Source of the DNA: Tiliqua scincoides
Lineage: Eukaryota > Chordata > Lepidosauria > Squamata > Scincidae
Reading direction: 5' to 3'
Assembly: GCF_035046505.1 (NCBI RefSeq)
Contig: NC_089822.1
Span: 266,797,024-266,861,023 of the forward strand
Length of the DNA: 64,000 nt
In this document: in pieces, positions 39,330 to 48,924 of the stretch
How the letters are laid out: each line of letters starts with the position of its first letter
Numbering within the stretch: position 1 is the first letter of the stretch
The notes under the pieces: generated by a model
What the model was told of the DNA's origin: nothing
Seen by the model: the letters and a program-made list of their open reading frames with translations, nothing else
Database searches by the model: none
Translations under genes and position numbers: made by a program

Positions 39330-42300
39330 CTGAATGAAGAAAGGCACAGATTATCCCTACCCAAGACACATTTCAGAGACTCAAGGAGGGGAAACCTGAT
39401 ATTTTCCTGCAAAGCTCAACCCTTTGCATTTCAGCAATTTAAAAACGTAGTTTTTCAGTTTTGTTCATTAGAGTAACAACAAAGAACAAAAAGCATCGCA
39501 CCAAACTGCTGCTTCCAGAGGACCCCCATGCAGTCCTTCCTCAAGTCACAGAGCCCCCTGCCAGATCTTGGAGACCCCTCCTGCACACCACGCAGGCAGG
39601 CAACTCTGGGACACCTCAGTCCTTGTGGTCTGTGTAGTTTTCACAGAATCTGGGAACTGGAGGGTCCTGCTATGTCATCCACTCCAATCTCCTGCTCAGT
39701 GCAGGAGCCAGAGCTAGAACACTCCAGCAGAGGGCTGCTCTGGAGGCCACCAGCAAGGGAAAGCCCATTTGCACTGCTTACTGAGTCGACTGACAGCTGT
39801 CACCTTTTTAAGCATCTGGGGCTGAAACTAACTCAGCATGTGCTGAGTTCCCTTTGAAGCAAAACCTTTTTGTAAAGGACAGCTGGAGAAAATGCCCCTG
39901 GGCATTTGCAGAGTGACTTATCCTTCCAAAGGCAACACTTCCTCACCTGTCCTAAGACTTAATAGCACCTCAGACTCAACCTCTGCTTGTCCACCTAGAG
40001 CACCAGCAGAGCCACAGACAGAGTCCTGCCTGAGCAGTGGTCCAGGGTAAGATGGCAGGAAGGCTCTCAAAGGAGCAGGAGAAGCTCAGGTTCTACAAGT
40101 GGGCAGCACCTGGGAGAACAGCACATACACACGGATGGCTCTAGACAACTCCAGTTCTTGGGCACAGTGCTGTGTGGAAATAAACTCTACTTAAAACTAC
40201 ACAGGCCCAAAACAGTTCACGATGCTTCCCACAGGTACATCTTTGATTCATAGTGAAGCTTCATTCCTGCCTCTCTCTGCAAACTGCCCTGGTGAGCTGC
40301 AGGGTATTTAAAGCTGCTTCTGAGACAGGCGCTGTGAGCAACCTCCATTCCTGCAAGCAGAGGAGAGAAGGAGCCCTGCCCCTCCTGACTCCCACCAATG
40401 TGATCAGATGATGCCAGTCTAAAGGGGCAGCTGCCACTTGCACATAAGGGCCCTCCTGATGGCATTCCTGTGGAATAATCTGCAAATGGGCACCCCCACA
40501 TCTTGCAGCACCAGAAGCAACAAGAAAGGAAGAAGCAAAGGAGGCTGCCCTTTCTGTTGCCGCTCCCTGCAGGCTTCCCTGGTCACCTGCCCCCTACCTG
40601 AGCAGACTTCGCAGCAGCCCCTCCTTCTCCAGCCCACAGAGGAGGCAACGCAGAATACGACACCGAAGCTGCTCCACTGCCTGCAAGAGACAGAAGGGAA
40701 GACTTTATTGCTCCAATTCTGGTAAGAACTAAAAGTTTTTCTTCCAGGCCCCAGATCGGATCTTCCGCCTGTTGACAGAGTCCGAGCAGACAGCAGGAAG
40801 TCCTTCTTCTCACAGCACATCATTACTGCCCAGAAGGTGCTTCCCCAGATGGGGCACATCCTGTGAGCTCAGCTAACCTGACAATGGGATGAAACGAAGG
40901 CATAGAGGGCAGGTCTAGCAGTGTGCTAAAAGGTACATGAATCTGGAGCAGGGTGGGGTGCAAAGGGCAGGGGGGCTACTGCCTTTGTGTCCTCCTTCTG
41001 CCCGATTACACTGAGAGCAAGACACTGTCTGGTCTGCTGAAGGAAGCAGTTGTTGGAAGACCAGCTGGCAGTATTGTGCCCTTTATTGAAAAAGAATTAG
41101 GGGGCAGTGGCTTTTCTTCCACAACTGTTTGTGTCATTTAACCCACTTCAATACAGTTATTGTACTCTACTGCTTCTCTCTTACTACTGGGCTGCCTCAA
41201 CCAAGGCAGAGTCCAGAGCTTGAGCAGTGATAATTCCCCCTACTCAAAATTAGTCAGACCTCCTCTGAATACCAAAGGGGTATGATATTTTAAGGACAGT
41301 GAAGTGCTGGAGCGGGTTCAGAGGAGGGCATGGAAGCATCCACTCTGCATTCAGCTTTCAGCTGGTCAGAGCATGTGTGTCTCACCCCATGTCACGGTCT
41401 GCGGGAGCTGTGGGCTTCCCTCTCCAGAACAAGGGGTCTGCAGTGCTTCAAGGAACTCCCGCCATTGTGCTTCCCACTGCTGCAATGACAATCCCTCTTC
41501 TGGTTCTTGCTTAACGTGCGGTGGCTCTGCCCAGTTCAGATGCTGCATGAGAGCCGCCATCCGGGCTGCAGGGGAGAGGTCCTCTGGTTCTTCCAGCCTT
41601 GTCTCTGGCTGGAGACTTTCTGGCTCCTCTTGCTCCATTTTCAATCCCGGCTTCACATGTTCCTCTAGTGCAGGCTGGTGGTGCAGACCCAGAGCTAGGT
41701 CTTCCCCTTGCTCCACAGCCATTTCCAGGCAGAAGAGATGCTCCCAGCTTAGCTCAGTCCATCTGTCCTTGACAGCAACTATGGACAAAAAGAACTTGCA
41801 GTTCACTCTGTGGCAGGAGGGTGGGCAGTGGCTGGAGGAGCTTCCTCAGCAAGGCTTCATCACATGGGGTCTTTGACCAAAGAGAAGACACTATTCACCT
41901 TGAAGGAAGGAGGTGCTGCAAGGAGGCAGTTTACCCAGAAAATGGATTCTGAGCACGCACAGAGATCCTGTTCTGCCAGGTCTGTTGCTGATTCTTCCTT
42001 TCAGTACTGAAGATGCAACACCTAATGAGGAGACAGAGAGTTGTCTTAAAGGGGTTACAGGAAAACAAAGCAGAGAACATCAGAAATACACAAAGCAAGT
42101 CCAAGTGTGGGAGAATTCACAATGTTCCCCCAGGATGATTAGTAGTGAAGTCAAAGCAGAGACCAGGTGCCAAGCCCAGACCAGTACAGGCCAGAGCGGA
42201 GGGTCCCGGGCTCAGAGGTGCAGATCCGTTACCAGGAGGCTGAGAGGCCCGCGTGCTCTGGGTGGCTCCAGCCTGCCTGCCTTCCCCTCCATGTTGCTCT

Positions 42301-42955
42301 GGAGGCCTGGGATGGCTCCGAAGGGGAGGGGAGGGGGTGGGGTTCCCTGAAAACAGGCACTCTGCATCCCTCTGGCTCTGCCACTGAGCCAGCACCTTCT
42401 TTGCCTTTCCCCACTCATCAGACATGGCTTGTTGATCTCTATGCCAGTTCACAGTATGCGCAATGTGCTGGACGTCCAGCAGTGCACAAGACATGTGCCC
42501 AGCACTTCAGGAGCCCCCCAAGGGCTGGAGCAGGGTGGCTCCGACTCAGGAGTGCAGGCAGGGGAAGCCCAGGGCTCTCCAGGGGTCAGCCTCTGCCCCT
42601 GACACCCTCTGAGCATAGAAGGGGTGACAGGGCCACCCTTTCTTATGTCCTGGGCCTGTGGAACCCCCTGCCACAGGGGTGGTGGGGTCTCCCTGCTGGC
42701 CTGTCTCGGGCTCTGCACCTCTGGGCCTGTGGAACCCCCTGCCACAAGGGGTGGTGCCACAGGGACGCTCAGAGCCATCCCCCCCAAAGGGCACCTGCCG
42801 TTCTCCCTGAGACCCTCCCCCTGCCGCCCTTCACGGACACGCCCCTCCTCGGGTGCTCGCGGGCGCGCTGCGGCAGGGGCTCTTGGGGGGGCTCCGCACC
42901 CCCCTCCCTCCCCAACCCCAGCCTCACCCCAGCCGCTTCCAGGAGGCGCCGCCAT
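39203..42955 (-). CDS. Gene C: KRAB-ZNF 5' half without own fingers
   Basis: Minus-strand exons: 42955-42928 (MAAPPGSGW), 41778-41386 (leader), 40680-40598 (linker), 39329-39203 (KRAB). All have GT/AG borders and the same phases as gene A. No finger exon follows before gene B's linker and KRAB. The KRAB donor is phase 1 and fits the phase-1 acceptors of both the B linker exon and the B finger exon. Joined directly to B's finger exon it would give 1088 residues. It may be the 5' end of gene B, or an orphan half left by the duplication. Confidence 0.65.
40598..40680 (-). CDS. Gene C linker exon
   Basis: 83 bp between CTCTTGCAG and GTAGGG; reads [20 protein letters not shown] then GAAAKSAQ. Matches the linker exons of A, D and E. 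Confidence 0.7.
41386..41778 (-). CDS. Gene C leader exon
   Basis: 393 bp, symmetric phase 1. MAVEQ start at 41722; [11 protein letters not shown] in place of [11 protein letters not shown]; ends in TWG at the TGGG|GTGAGA donor. Very close to the A and D leaders. Confidence 0.8.
42928..42955 (-). CDS. Gene C exon 1 (first coding segment)
   Basis: ATG at 42955 in a YY1-like context; MAAPPGSGW, then donor TGG G|GTGAGG. Joined to the acceptor at 41778 it reads [14 protein letters not shown] into MAVEQ, in frame. A second, upstream ATG at 43026 (MAAPARKRAS) belongs to the tandem promoter copy. Confidence 0.55.
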
Positions 42956-43062
42956 CAGGCCTCGCGCGCGGGGCATTCTGGAAGTGGTAGTTTTCTGCTC
43001 GCCCTCTTCCGGGCAGGCGCCGCCATCTTGCCTCCGCCGCAGCGCCTCCTGGGAGTGGTAGT
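42950..43062 (-). promoter_or_regulatory. Tandem ZNF143/YY1 promoter of gene C
   Basis: Two ZNF143-type motifs on the minus strand (42967-42991 and 43037-43062), each followed by a YY1-like ATGGCGGCG core (42950-42958 and 43021-43029). The unit of about 70 bp has been duplicated in tandem. CpG rich. Confidence 0.6.
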
Positions 43063-43389
43063 TTCCTCCTCTGAGTCTTCTTGGGAAGTCCCTCATGAAA
43101 CATTGGCTCCCCTCCCCTATTGGGCAGGATGGGTCTCTTCAGGAGCTCCTGCCGCTTGGTGGGTCGCGACCTGACTGTGGTGGGTCGCGAAGTAGCCGCT
43201 GACAGAGGCAGTGGAAGAGGAGGGTGCAGGGCCTGTGGAGAGGACTGCCCCTTCCCCCTCAGCAAAGGGGGAGGGGAGGGGAAGGCGACCCCCAGGTGGC
43301 AGGAGGGGGCAGCCTCCGCCGACCCTCCAGGTTGCATGCGCCATTGCCAGGCTCCCAGTGGCTGCCCTTCTGAGCACAGCACTGCTCAG

Positions 43390-44168
43390 CTTCAATGTCA
43401 GTAAGTGTAAAGTCATGCACATTGGGGCAAAAAATCAAAACTTCACATATAGGCTGATGGGTTCTGAGCTGTCAGTGACAGATCAGGAGAGAGATCTTGG
43501 GGTGGTGGTGGACAGGTCGATGAAAGTGTCGACCCAATGTGCGGCGGCAGTGAAGAAGGCCAATTCTATGCTTGGGATCATTAGGAAGGGTACTGAGAAC
43601 AAAACGGCTAGTATTATACTGCCGTTGTACAAATCTATAGTAAGGCCACACCTGGAGTATTGTGTCTAGTTCTGGTCGCCACATCTCAAAAAGGACATAG
43701 TGGAAATGGAAAAGGTGCAAAAGAGAGGGACTAAGATGATTACGGGGCTGGGGCACCTTTGTTATGAGGCCTCTTCAATCTAGAAAGGAGACGCCTGAGG
43801 GGCGATGAAAGTGTCGACCCAATGTGCGGCGGCAGTGAAGAAGGCCAGTTGTATGCTTGGGATCATTAGGAAAGGTATTGAGAACAAAACGGCTAATATT
43901 ATAATGCCGTTGTACAAATCGATGGTAAGGCCACACCTGGAGTATTGTGTCCAGTTCTGGTCGCCGCATCTCAAAAAAGACATAGTGGAAATGGAAAAGG
44001 TGCAAAAGAGAGCGACTAAGATGATTACGGGGCTGGAGCACCTTCCTTACGAGGAAAGGCTACGGCGTTTGGGACTCTTCAGCCTAGAAAAGAGACACCT
44101 GAAGGGGGACATTTGAGACATACAAAATTATGCAGGGGATGGACAGAGTGGATAGAGGGATGCTCTTT
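43390..44168 (+). mobile_element. CR1 LINE with internal direct duplication
   Basis: The CR1 ORF2 end (FNVSKCKVMHIGAK to RPHLEYCV) runs to about 43800. Then 43804-44168 repeats the part from MKVSTQCAAAVKKA onward. The CR1 continues at 45668 after the nested element. The duplication of about 290 bp is nearly identical, hence recent. Confidence 0.85.
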
Positions 44169-45667
44169 CTTCTTGTATTGGCAACCTTCAGTCTCGAAAG
44201 ACTATGGTATCGCGCTCTGAAAGGTGGTTCTGGAACAGCGTCTAGTGTGGCTGAAAAGGCCAATCCGGGAGTGACAATCCCTTCCACACCGGGAGCAAGT
44301 GCAGTCTGTCCCTGGTCTGTCTCCCTGGCTATGGGCCTTCCTTCTTTGCCTCTTAGACTGTTGGTAAAGTGTCTCTTCAAACTGGGAAAGGCCATGCTGC
44401 ACAGCCTGCCTCCAAGTGGGCCGCTCAGAGGCCAGGGTTTCCCACTTGTTGAGGTCCATCCCTAAGGCCTTCAGATCCCTCTTGCAGATGTCCTTGTATC
44501 GCAGCTGTGGTCTACCTGTAGGGCGCTTTCCTTGCACGAGTTCTCCATAGAGGAGATCCTTTGGGATCCGGCCATCATCCATTCTCACGACATGACCAAG
44601 CCAACGCAGGCGTCTCTGTTTCAGCAGTGAATACATGCTAGGGATTCCAGCACGTTCCAGGATTGTGTTGTTTGGAACTTTGTCCTGCCAGGTGATGCCG
44701 AGGATGCGTCGGAGGCAGCGCATGTGGAAAGCGCTCAGTTTCCTCTCCTGTTGTGAGCGAAGAGTCCATGACTCGCTGCAGTACAGAAGTGTACTCAGGA
44801 CGCAAGCTCTGTAGACCTGGATCTTGGTATGTTCCGTCAGCTTCTTGTTGGACCAGACTCTCTTTGTGAGTCTGGAAAACGTGGTAGCTGCTTTACCGAT
44901 GCGCTTGTTTAGCTCGGTATCGAGAGAAAGAGTGTCGGAGATCATTGAGCCAAGGTACACAAAGTCATGGACAACCTCCAGTTCATGCTCAGAGATTGTA
45001 ATGCAGGGAGGTGAGTCCACATCCTGAACCATGACCTGTGTTTTCTTCAGGCTGATTGTCAGTCCAAAATCTTGGCAGGCCTTGCTAAAACGATCCATGA
45101 GCTGCTGGAGATCTTTGGCAGAGTGGGTAGTGACAGCTGCATCGTCGGCAAAGAGGAAGTCACGCAGACATTTCAGCTGGACTTTGGATTTTGCTCTCAG
45201 TCTGGAGAGGTTGAAGAGCTTTCCGTCTGATCTGGTCCGGAGATAGATGCCTTCTGTTGCAGTTCCAAAGGCCTGCTTCAGCAAGACAGCGAAGAAAATC
45301 CCAAACAAGGTTGGTGCAAGAACACAGCCCTGCTTCACTCCGCTTCGGATGTCAAAAGGGTCTGATGTGGAGCCATCGAAGACAACAGTGCCCTTCATGT
45401 CCTTGTGGAAAGATCTGATGATGCTGAGGAGCCTGGGTGGACATCCAATCTTGGGGAGAATCTTGAAGAGGCCGTCTCTGCTGACCAGGTCGAAAGCCTT
45501 TGTGAGATCTATGAAGGCTATAAAGAGTGGCTGTCGTCGTTCCCTGCATTTCTCCTGCAGTTGTCTAAGGGAGAATACCATATCAGTGGTGGACCTGTTG
45601 GCTCGGAATCCACACTGCGATTCTGGATAGACGCTCTCTGCAAGTACCTGGAGCCTCTTTAGTACAA
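44169..45667 (-). mobile_element. Young RTE/Vingi-like LINE, 5'-truncated
   Basis: Inserted into CR1 with a 6-bp duplication, CTCTTT (44163-44168 and 45668-45673). From the truncation to the stop near 44202 the frame is uninterrupted (about 485 codons): YPESQCGFRANRSTTD, FIDLTKAFD, GVKQGCVLAPTLF, FADDAAVTTH (catalytic box), RRLRWLGHVVRMDD, and a terminal zinc-binding motif CTCSRCGRDC with H and C after it. Fragments at 15418, 54224, 55142 and 57792 share its 3' end GGTTGCCAATAC. The clade is uncertain between RTE-X and Vingi/Ingi types. Confidence 0.88.
44202..45581 (-). CDS. Reverse transcriptase of the nested LINE
   Basis: 459 codons from the first Met, but the frame is open through the 5' truncation, so this Met is not a true start. 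Contains the RT fingers, palm and thumb, the FADD catalytic box near 45140, and a C-terminal C-x2-C...H...C knuckle. The endonuclease is absent because of the 5' truncation. It encodes retroelement replication, not a host function. Confidence 0.85.
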   Translation of the reverse strand: MVFSLRQLQEKCRERRQPLFIAFIDLTKAFDLVSRDGLFKILPKIGCPPRLLSIIRSFHKDMKGTVVFDGSTSDPFDIRSGVKQGCVLAPTLFGIFFAVLLKQAFGTATEGIYLRTRSDGKLFNLSRLRAKSKVQLKCLRDFLFADDAAVTTHSAKDLQQLMDRFSKACQDFGLTISLKKTQVMVQDVDSPPCITISEHELEVVHDFVYLGSMISDTLSLDTELNKRIGKAATTFSRLTKRVWSNKKLTEHTKIQVYRACVLSTLLYCSESWTLRSQQERKLSAFHMRCLRRILGITWQDKVPNNTILERAGIPSMYSLLKQRRLRWLGHVVRMDDGRIPKDLLYGELVQGKRPTGRPQLRYKDICKRDLKALGMDLNKWETLASERPTWRQAVQHGLSQFEETLYQQSKRQRRKAHSQGDRPGTDCTCSRCGRDCHSRIGLFSHTRRCSRTTFQSAIP

Positions 45668-46060
45668 CTCTTTACACACTCACATAACACCAGAACTAGG
45701 GGACATCCACTAAAATTGAGTGTTGGGAGAGTTAGGACAGACAAGAGAAAATATTTCTTTACACAACGTGTGGTTGGTCTGTGGAACTCCTTGCCGCAGG
45801 ATGTGGTGGCGGCATCTGGCCTGGATGCCTTTAAAAGGGGATTGGACAAGTTTCTGGAGGAAAAATCCATTCTGGGTTACAAGCCATGATGTGTATGCGC
45901 AACCTCCTAATTTTAGAAATGGGCTATGTCAGAATGCCAATGCAAGGGAGGGCACCAGGATGAGTTCTCTTGTTATCTGGTGTGCTCCCTGGGGCATTTG
46001 GTGGGTGGCTGTGAGATACAGGAAGCTGGACTAGATGGGCCTATGGCCCGATACAGGGGA
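45668..46060 (+). mobile_element. CR1 3' end (continues 43390-44168)
   Basis: From ACACTCACATAACACCAGAAC through GGAAGCTGGACTAGATGGGC. A short minus-strand CR1 end (46077-46128) faces it tail to tail. Confidence 0.85.
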
Positions 46061-46076
46061 ACAACAGTCATCCTCT

Positions 46077-46128
46077 TAAGAACATAAGAACAGCCCATAG
46101 GCCCATCTAGTCCAGCTTCCTGTATCTC
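46077..46128 (-). mobile_element. CR1 3' end, short
   Basis: AAGAACATAAGAACAGCCCA, then CATCTAGTCCAGCTTCCTG in reverse. About 50 bp. Confidence 0.75.
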
Positions 46129-46189
46129 AATGGCTCCAATTGTACCTCTTGGCTCCAATTTCAGTTACTTTTCTCAAACCAGAGAAGAG

Positions 46190-47100
46190 AACCCTCTGAA
46201 ACCTCGATCAAGGGCTCCGGAGAGGGACTGGTCCCCGGTGGGCAGGACTTGGGAGCCGGAGAGCCGGCCGGCGTCTGGGTGGCTGCGCTGCCCGGCCAGC
46301 TCTGCTCAGGGCGGGAGTCCTGGAACTGCCTCCCCGGGCAGGAAAGGCCCGCGGGGTCCCGCCCTGTGCGTGTGGCGGGCAGGCTCCGCACCCCAGGGGG
46401 AGAGCCACGTCCGAGCCCCTTCGCAAGGTCCCTGCCCCGAGGAGCCTCCGGGCCAGGCTCCGACCCAGGGAGGGGGGCCGCGGGAAGGGCCGCTGGACTC
46501 CTGCTCCAGCCTGCGGAGGGAAGCGGCCCGTCCCTCCCCCGCGGACGCCTCCCTCGCTCCGCCCGGCCGGTGGGGAGCAGCGCTGCCCGCCGCAGACGGA
46601 CTGGAGGGGCGGGGATCGGGCGGCCGGGAAGGGACCTCTAGGCAGAGCTCCTCCTCCCGCCCCCCGGGCGCCCCAGTCCCCGTCCTCCCCACCGCCGCCC
46701 CCCAAGCCTCCGCCCGGCTCCGCGGAGGGATCGAGCGTCTGCCTCGGTGGGATTCTCCTGCGGCCGCCTGCAGTCCAGCCGAGCCCACTGCCAGCACCAG
46801 CCCTGCTGCGGGGGGAGGAGGCGCCTCGGGGCAGGGACCCGCAAGCAGGGCGCAGAGAAGAGCAGGAGTGCCGCGGAGTCGTGGCGGGGCCGGAGCGGGA
46901 GCGGCGGCGGGTGGGGGTCCGCACCCCGGGCGGGGTCTGTCCCCTGCCCTCCGCCAGCCCCGCCCGGACCCTGCCTCCCGTCTCTTGCAGGGGGCGCGCG
47001 CGGATGGAAGGAACCGGGGCGATTCCCCGCAGGAGCCGGGCGGAGGCTGCCAGGAGCGCCCAGTTGGGGGTAAGAGGATCAGTGGGCCCTGCAAAGTCTG
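46190..47100. promoter_or_regulatory. CpG island, possible promoter
   Basis: The densest CpG region in the window (runs such as GAGCCGGCCGGCGTC and GGGGCCGGAGCGGGAGCGG). Large open frames on both strands are a product of base composition. A possible exon with TCTCTTGCAG acceptor (46981-46990) and GGG|GTAAGAGG donor ends at 47069 and could encode MEGTGAIPRRSRAEAARSAQLG-like sequence. Its place is 1.5 kb upstream of the gene D leader, so it may be an alternative promoter. Function inferred only from composition and position. Confidence 0.45.
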
Positions 47101-47680
47101 CCTAGCGAGCAACGGGGAGGCCGGGCTGGCGACTGAAACACGGAATGCAGGTGAAGCACAAAGAATGTGTGAAAGCCCCCCCCCCCGCCATGCAGCAGCC
47201 ACACTACAGGCCCCCCCAGGCTCCCCCACCTGCAACTTCCAAGGAAAGAGGGGCCTGGGGTGCTGCTGCCACTGAACTGGGCAGGGGGCAGCAGAGAGGA
47301 GGTGGAGGCAGAAGGAAGGAGGTGGGAGGGAATAGAAAGTGCCTGCCCTTTTTGGAGGAAAAGTGGCCCTTTCGTGGCGCAAGACACTGCAGGTGGGGGG
47401 CTGGGGGGAATTCCCGTCTCCACCCCCCAGCGATGAGGGGAGCAAAACAAATCTGACACCTCTGTTGTCACATCCAGTGCAATCCTGTGCATTCTGCAGG
47501 CCTACCCAGGAGTCAGTCCTCTTGAGCGCAGTGGGAGTTACTCCTGGGTAAGCCGAGCAGGAACGGAAGCCCCCCAGTCCAGCCCCCACATTCCCCTGAG
47601 AACCTGCAGCCAAGGAGAATCCGCTCCAGGGCCAGGCAGACTCCTCCAGTGCTGGGCGGCTCCTGCAGACAGGAAATTCC
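47025..47680 (+). repeat. Duplicated block, copy 1
   Basis: Matches 56018-56835 in the same orientation with small gaps: GATTCCCCGCAGGAGCC, AACGCCCAGTTG-like donor area, CCCTGCAAAGTCTGCCTAGC, ACAAAGAATGTGTG, and AAGGAGAATCCGCTCCAGGG. It includes a short repeat (CCTACCCAGGAGTCAGTCC) common in lizard genomes. The copies lie on either side of gene D. Confidence 0.8.
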
Positions 47681-47999
47681 AGCGCTGGCATAGCGGTGCC
47701 AATGGGCCCTGTGCTGCATCCTGCAGGTGGGTGTCTCTCACGGAGGCCTCCTCAAAGTCAGGGAATGTTTGTTTCCTTCCCTCGGAGCTGCATTGCCCTT
47801 CTGTCAGTGCTGGAAAGCTGGAAAGCGCTGACACAAGGGGTTAGGATTGCAGCCTTAGTTTCGCTTTCCATAGGGCTCAATACATTTGTCCCCTCAGAGG
47901 GAGGGCCTTCCTTCTCGGGTGTTTTATGGGGCCGCGTCCCTCAGACTGGGACCCTTCTAGAGCCGGGCTTTCTGGCATGCGGGGCCACCTCTGAGTGTG

Positions 48000-48400
48000 C
48001 CGTCCCCACCCCTGACCCAGAAGTGCTTGTGGTGACGTCATTCTCGCCGCCATAATTCTGACTGCTGCATCCTGCGCTCTTCCTTGGAGATGGCGGGGAG
48101 AGGAGGCAGCGGCGCAGGCTCTGCGCAAGGCTCCCTTAGAGCGCTCTGGGGCCACTGGAAGCCCAGGACAGGGAGTGCTGCCCCTTCCAGTGGCCCCAGT
48201 GCTGTGCTCAGAAGGGCGGCCACTGGGAGCCTGGCAATGGCGCATGCAACCAGCAGGGTTGGCGGAGGCCGCCCCCTCCTGCCGCCTGGGGGTCCCCCTC
48301 CCCTCCCGCTTCACTGAGGGCGGAGGGGCAGTCCTCAAAGGCGGCTGCAGCAGTTGAAGGGGTGGCCCGCAGGATGGTGCGGTGCGGGCCTGTGGGGGGG
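48000..48400 (-). promoter_or_regulatory. Inverted 5'-flank module upstream of gene D
   Basis: Its minus strand resembles the flank at 43200-43390, and it also resembles the gene A intron module. TGACGTCA (a perfect CRE palindrome) is at 48033-48040. It stands where gene D should have its ZNF143/YY1 promoter and first exon, neither of which is found. Gene D homology to A and C begins at about 48411. Confidence 0.4.
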
Positions 48401-48531
48401 GCAGGTAGCAGCGCCCGGGTTTCCTCCCTTCGGTCAAAGACCCCATGTGATGAATCCCTTCTGAGGAAGCTCCTCCCACCACTGCCAACCCTCCCTCCCC
48501 AGAGTGAACTGCAAGTTCTTTTTGTCCATAG

Positions 48532-48924
48532 TTGCTGTCAAGGACGGATGGACTGAGCTAAGCTGGGAGCATCCCTTCTACCTGGAAATGGCTGTGGAGC
48601 AAGGGGGAGAACTAGCTCTGGGTCTGCACCACCAGCCTGCACTAGAGGAACATGTGAAGCTGGGATTGAAAATGGAACAAGAGGAGCCTGAAAGTCTCCA
48701 GCCAGAGACGAGGCTGGAAGAACCAGAGGACCTCTCCCCTGCAGCCCGGATGGGGGCTCTCATTCAGCATCTGAACTGGGCAGAGCCACCGCACATTAAG
48801 CAGGAACCAGAAGAGGGATTGTCATTGCAGCAGTGGGAAGCACAATGGCGGGAGTTTCTTGAAGCACTGCAGACCCCTTGTTCTGGAGAGGGAAGCCCAC
48901 AGCTCCCAGAGAGCCTGCCATGGG
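48532..48924 (+). CDS. Gene D leader exon
   Basis: 393 bp, TTTTGTCCATAG acceptor and TGGG|GTGAGA donor. MAVEQ start at 48588; [23 protein letters not shown]. Close to A and C. The upstream part of the exon is open ([15 protein letters not shown]), as expected if it is joined to a first exon. Confidence 0.8.

Noticed and set aside
44202-45581. Long intact frame as a host gene
   Set aside because: It is a LINE reverse transcriptase inside a CR1, with a target duplication.
46130-47691. Long open frames on both strands (381 and 461 codons)
   Set aside because: They overlap within a CpG island, have no recognisable domain, and are rich in Gly, Pro, Arg and Ser as expected from GC-rich DNA.
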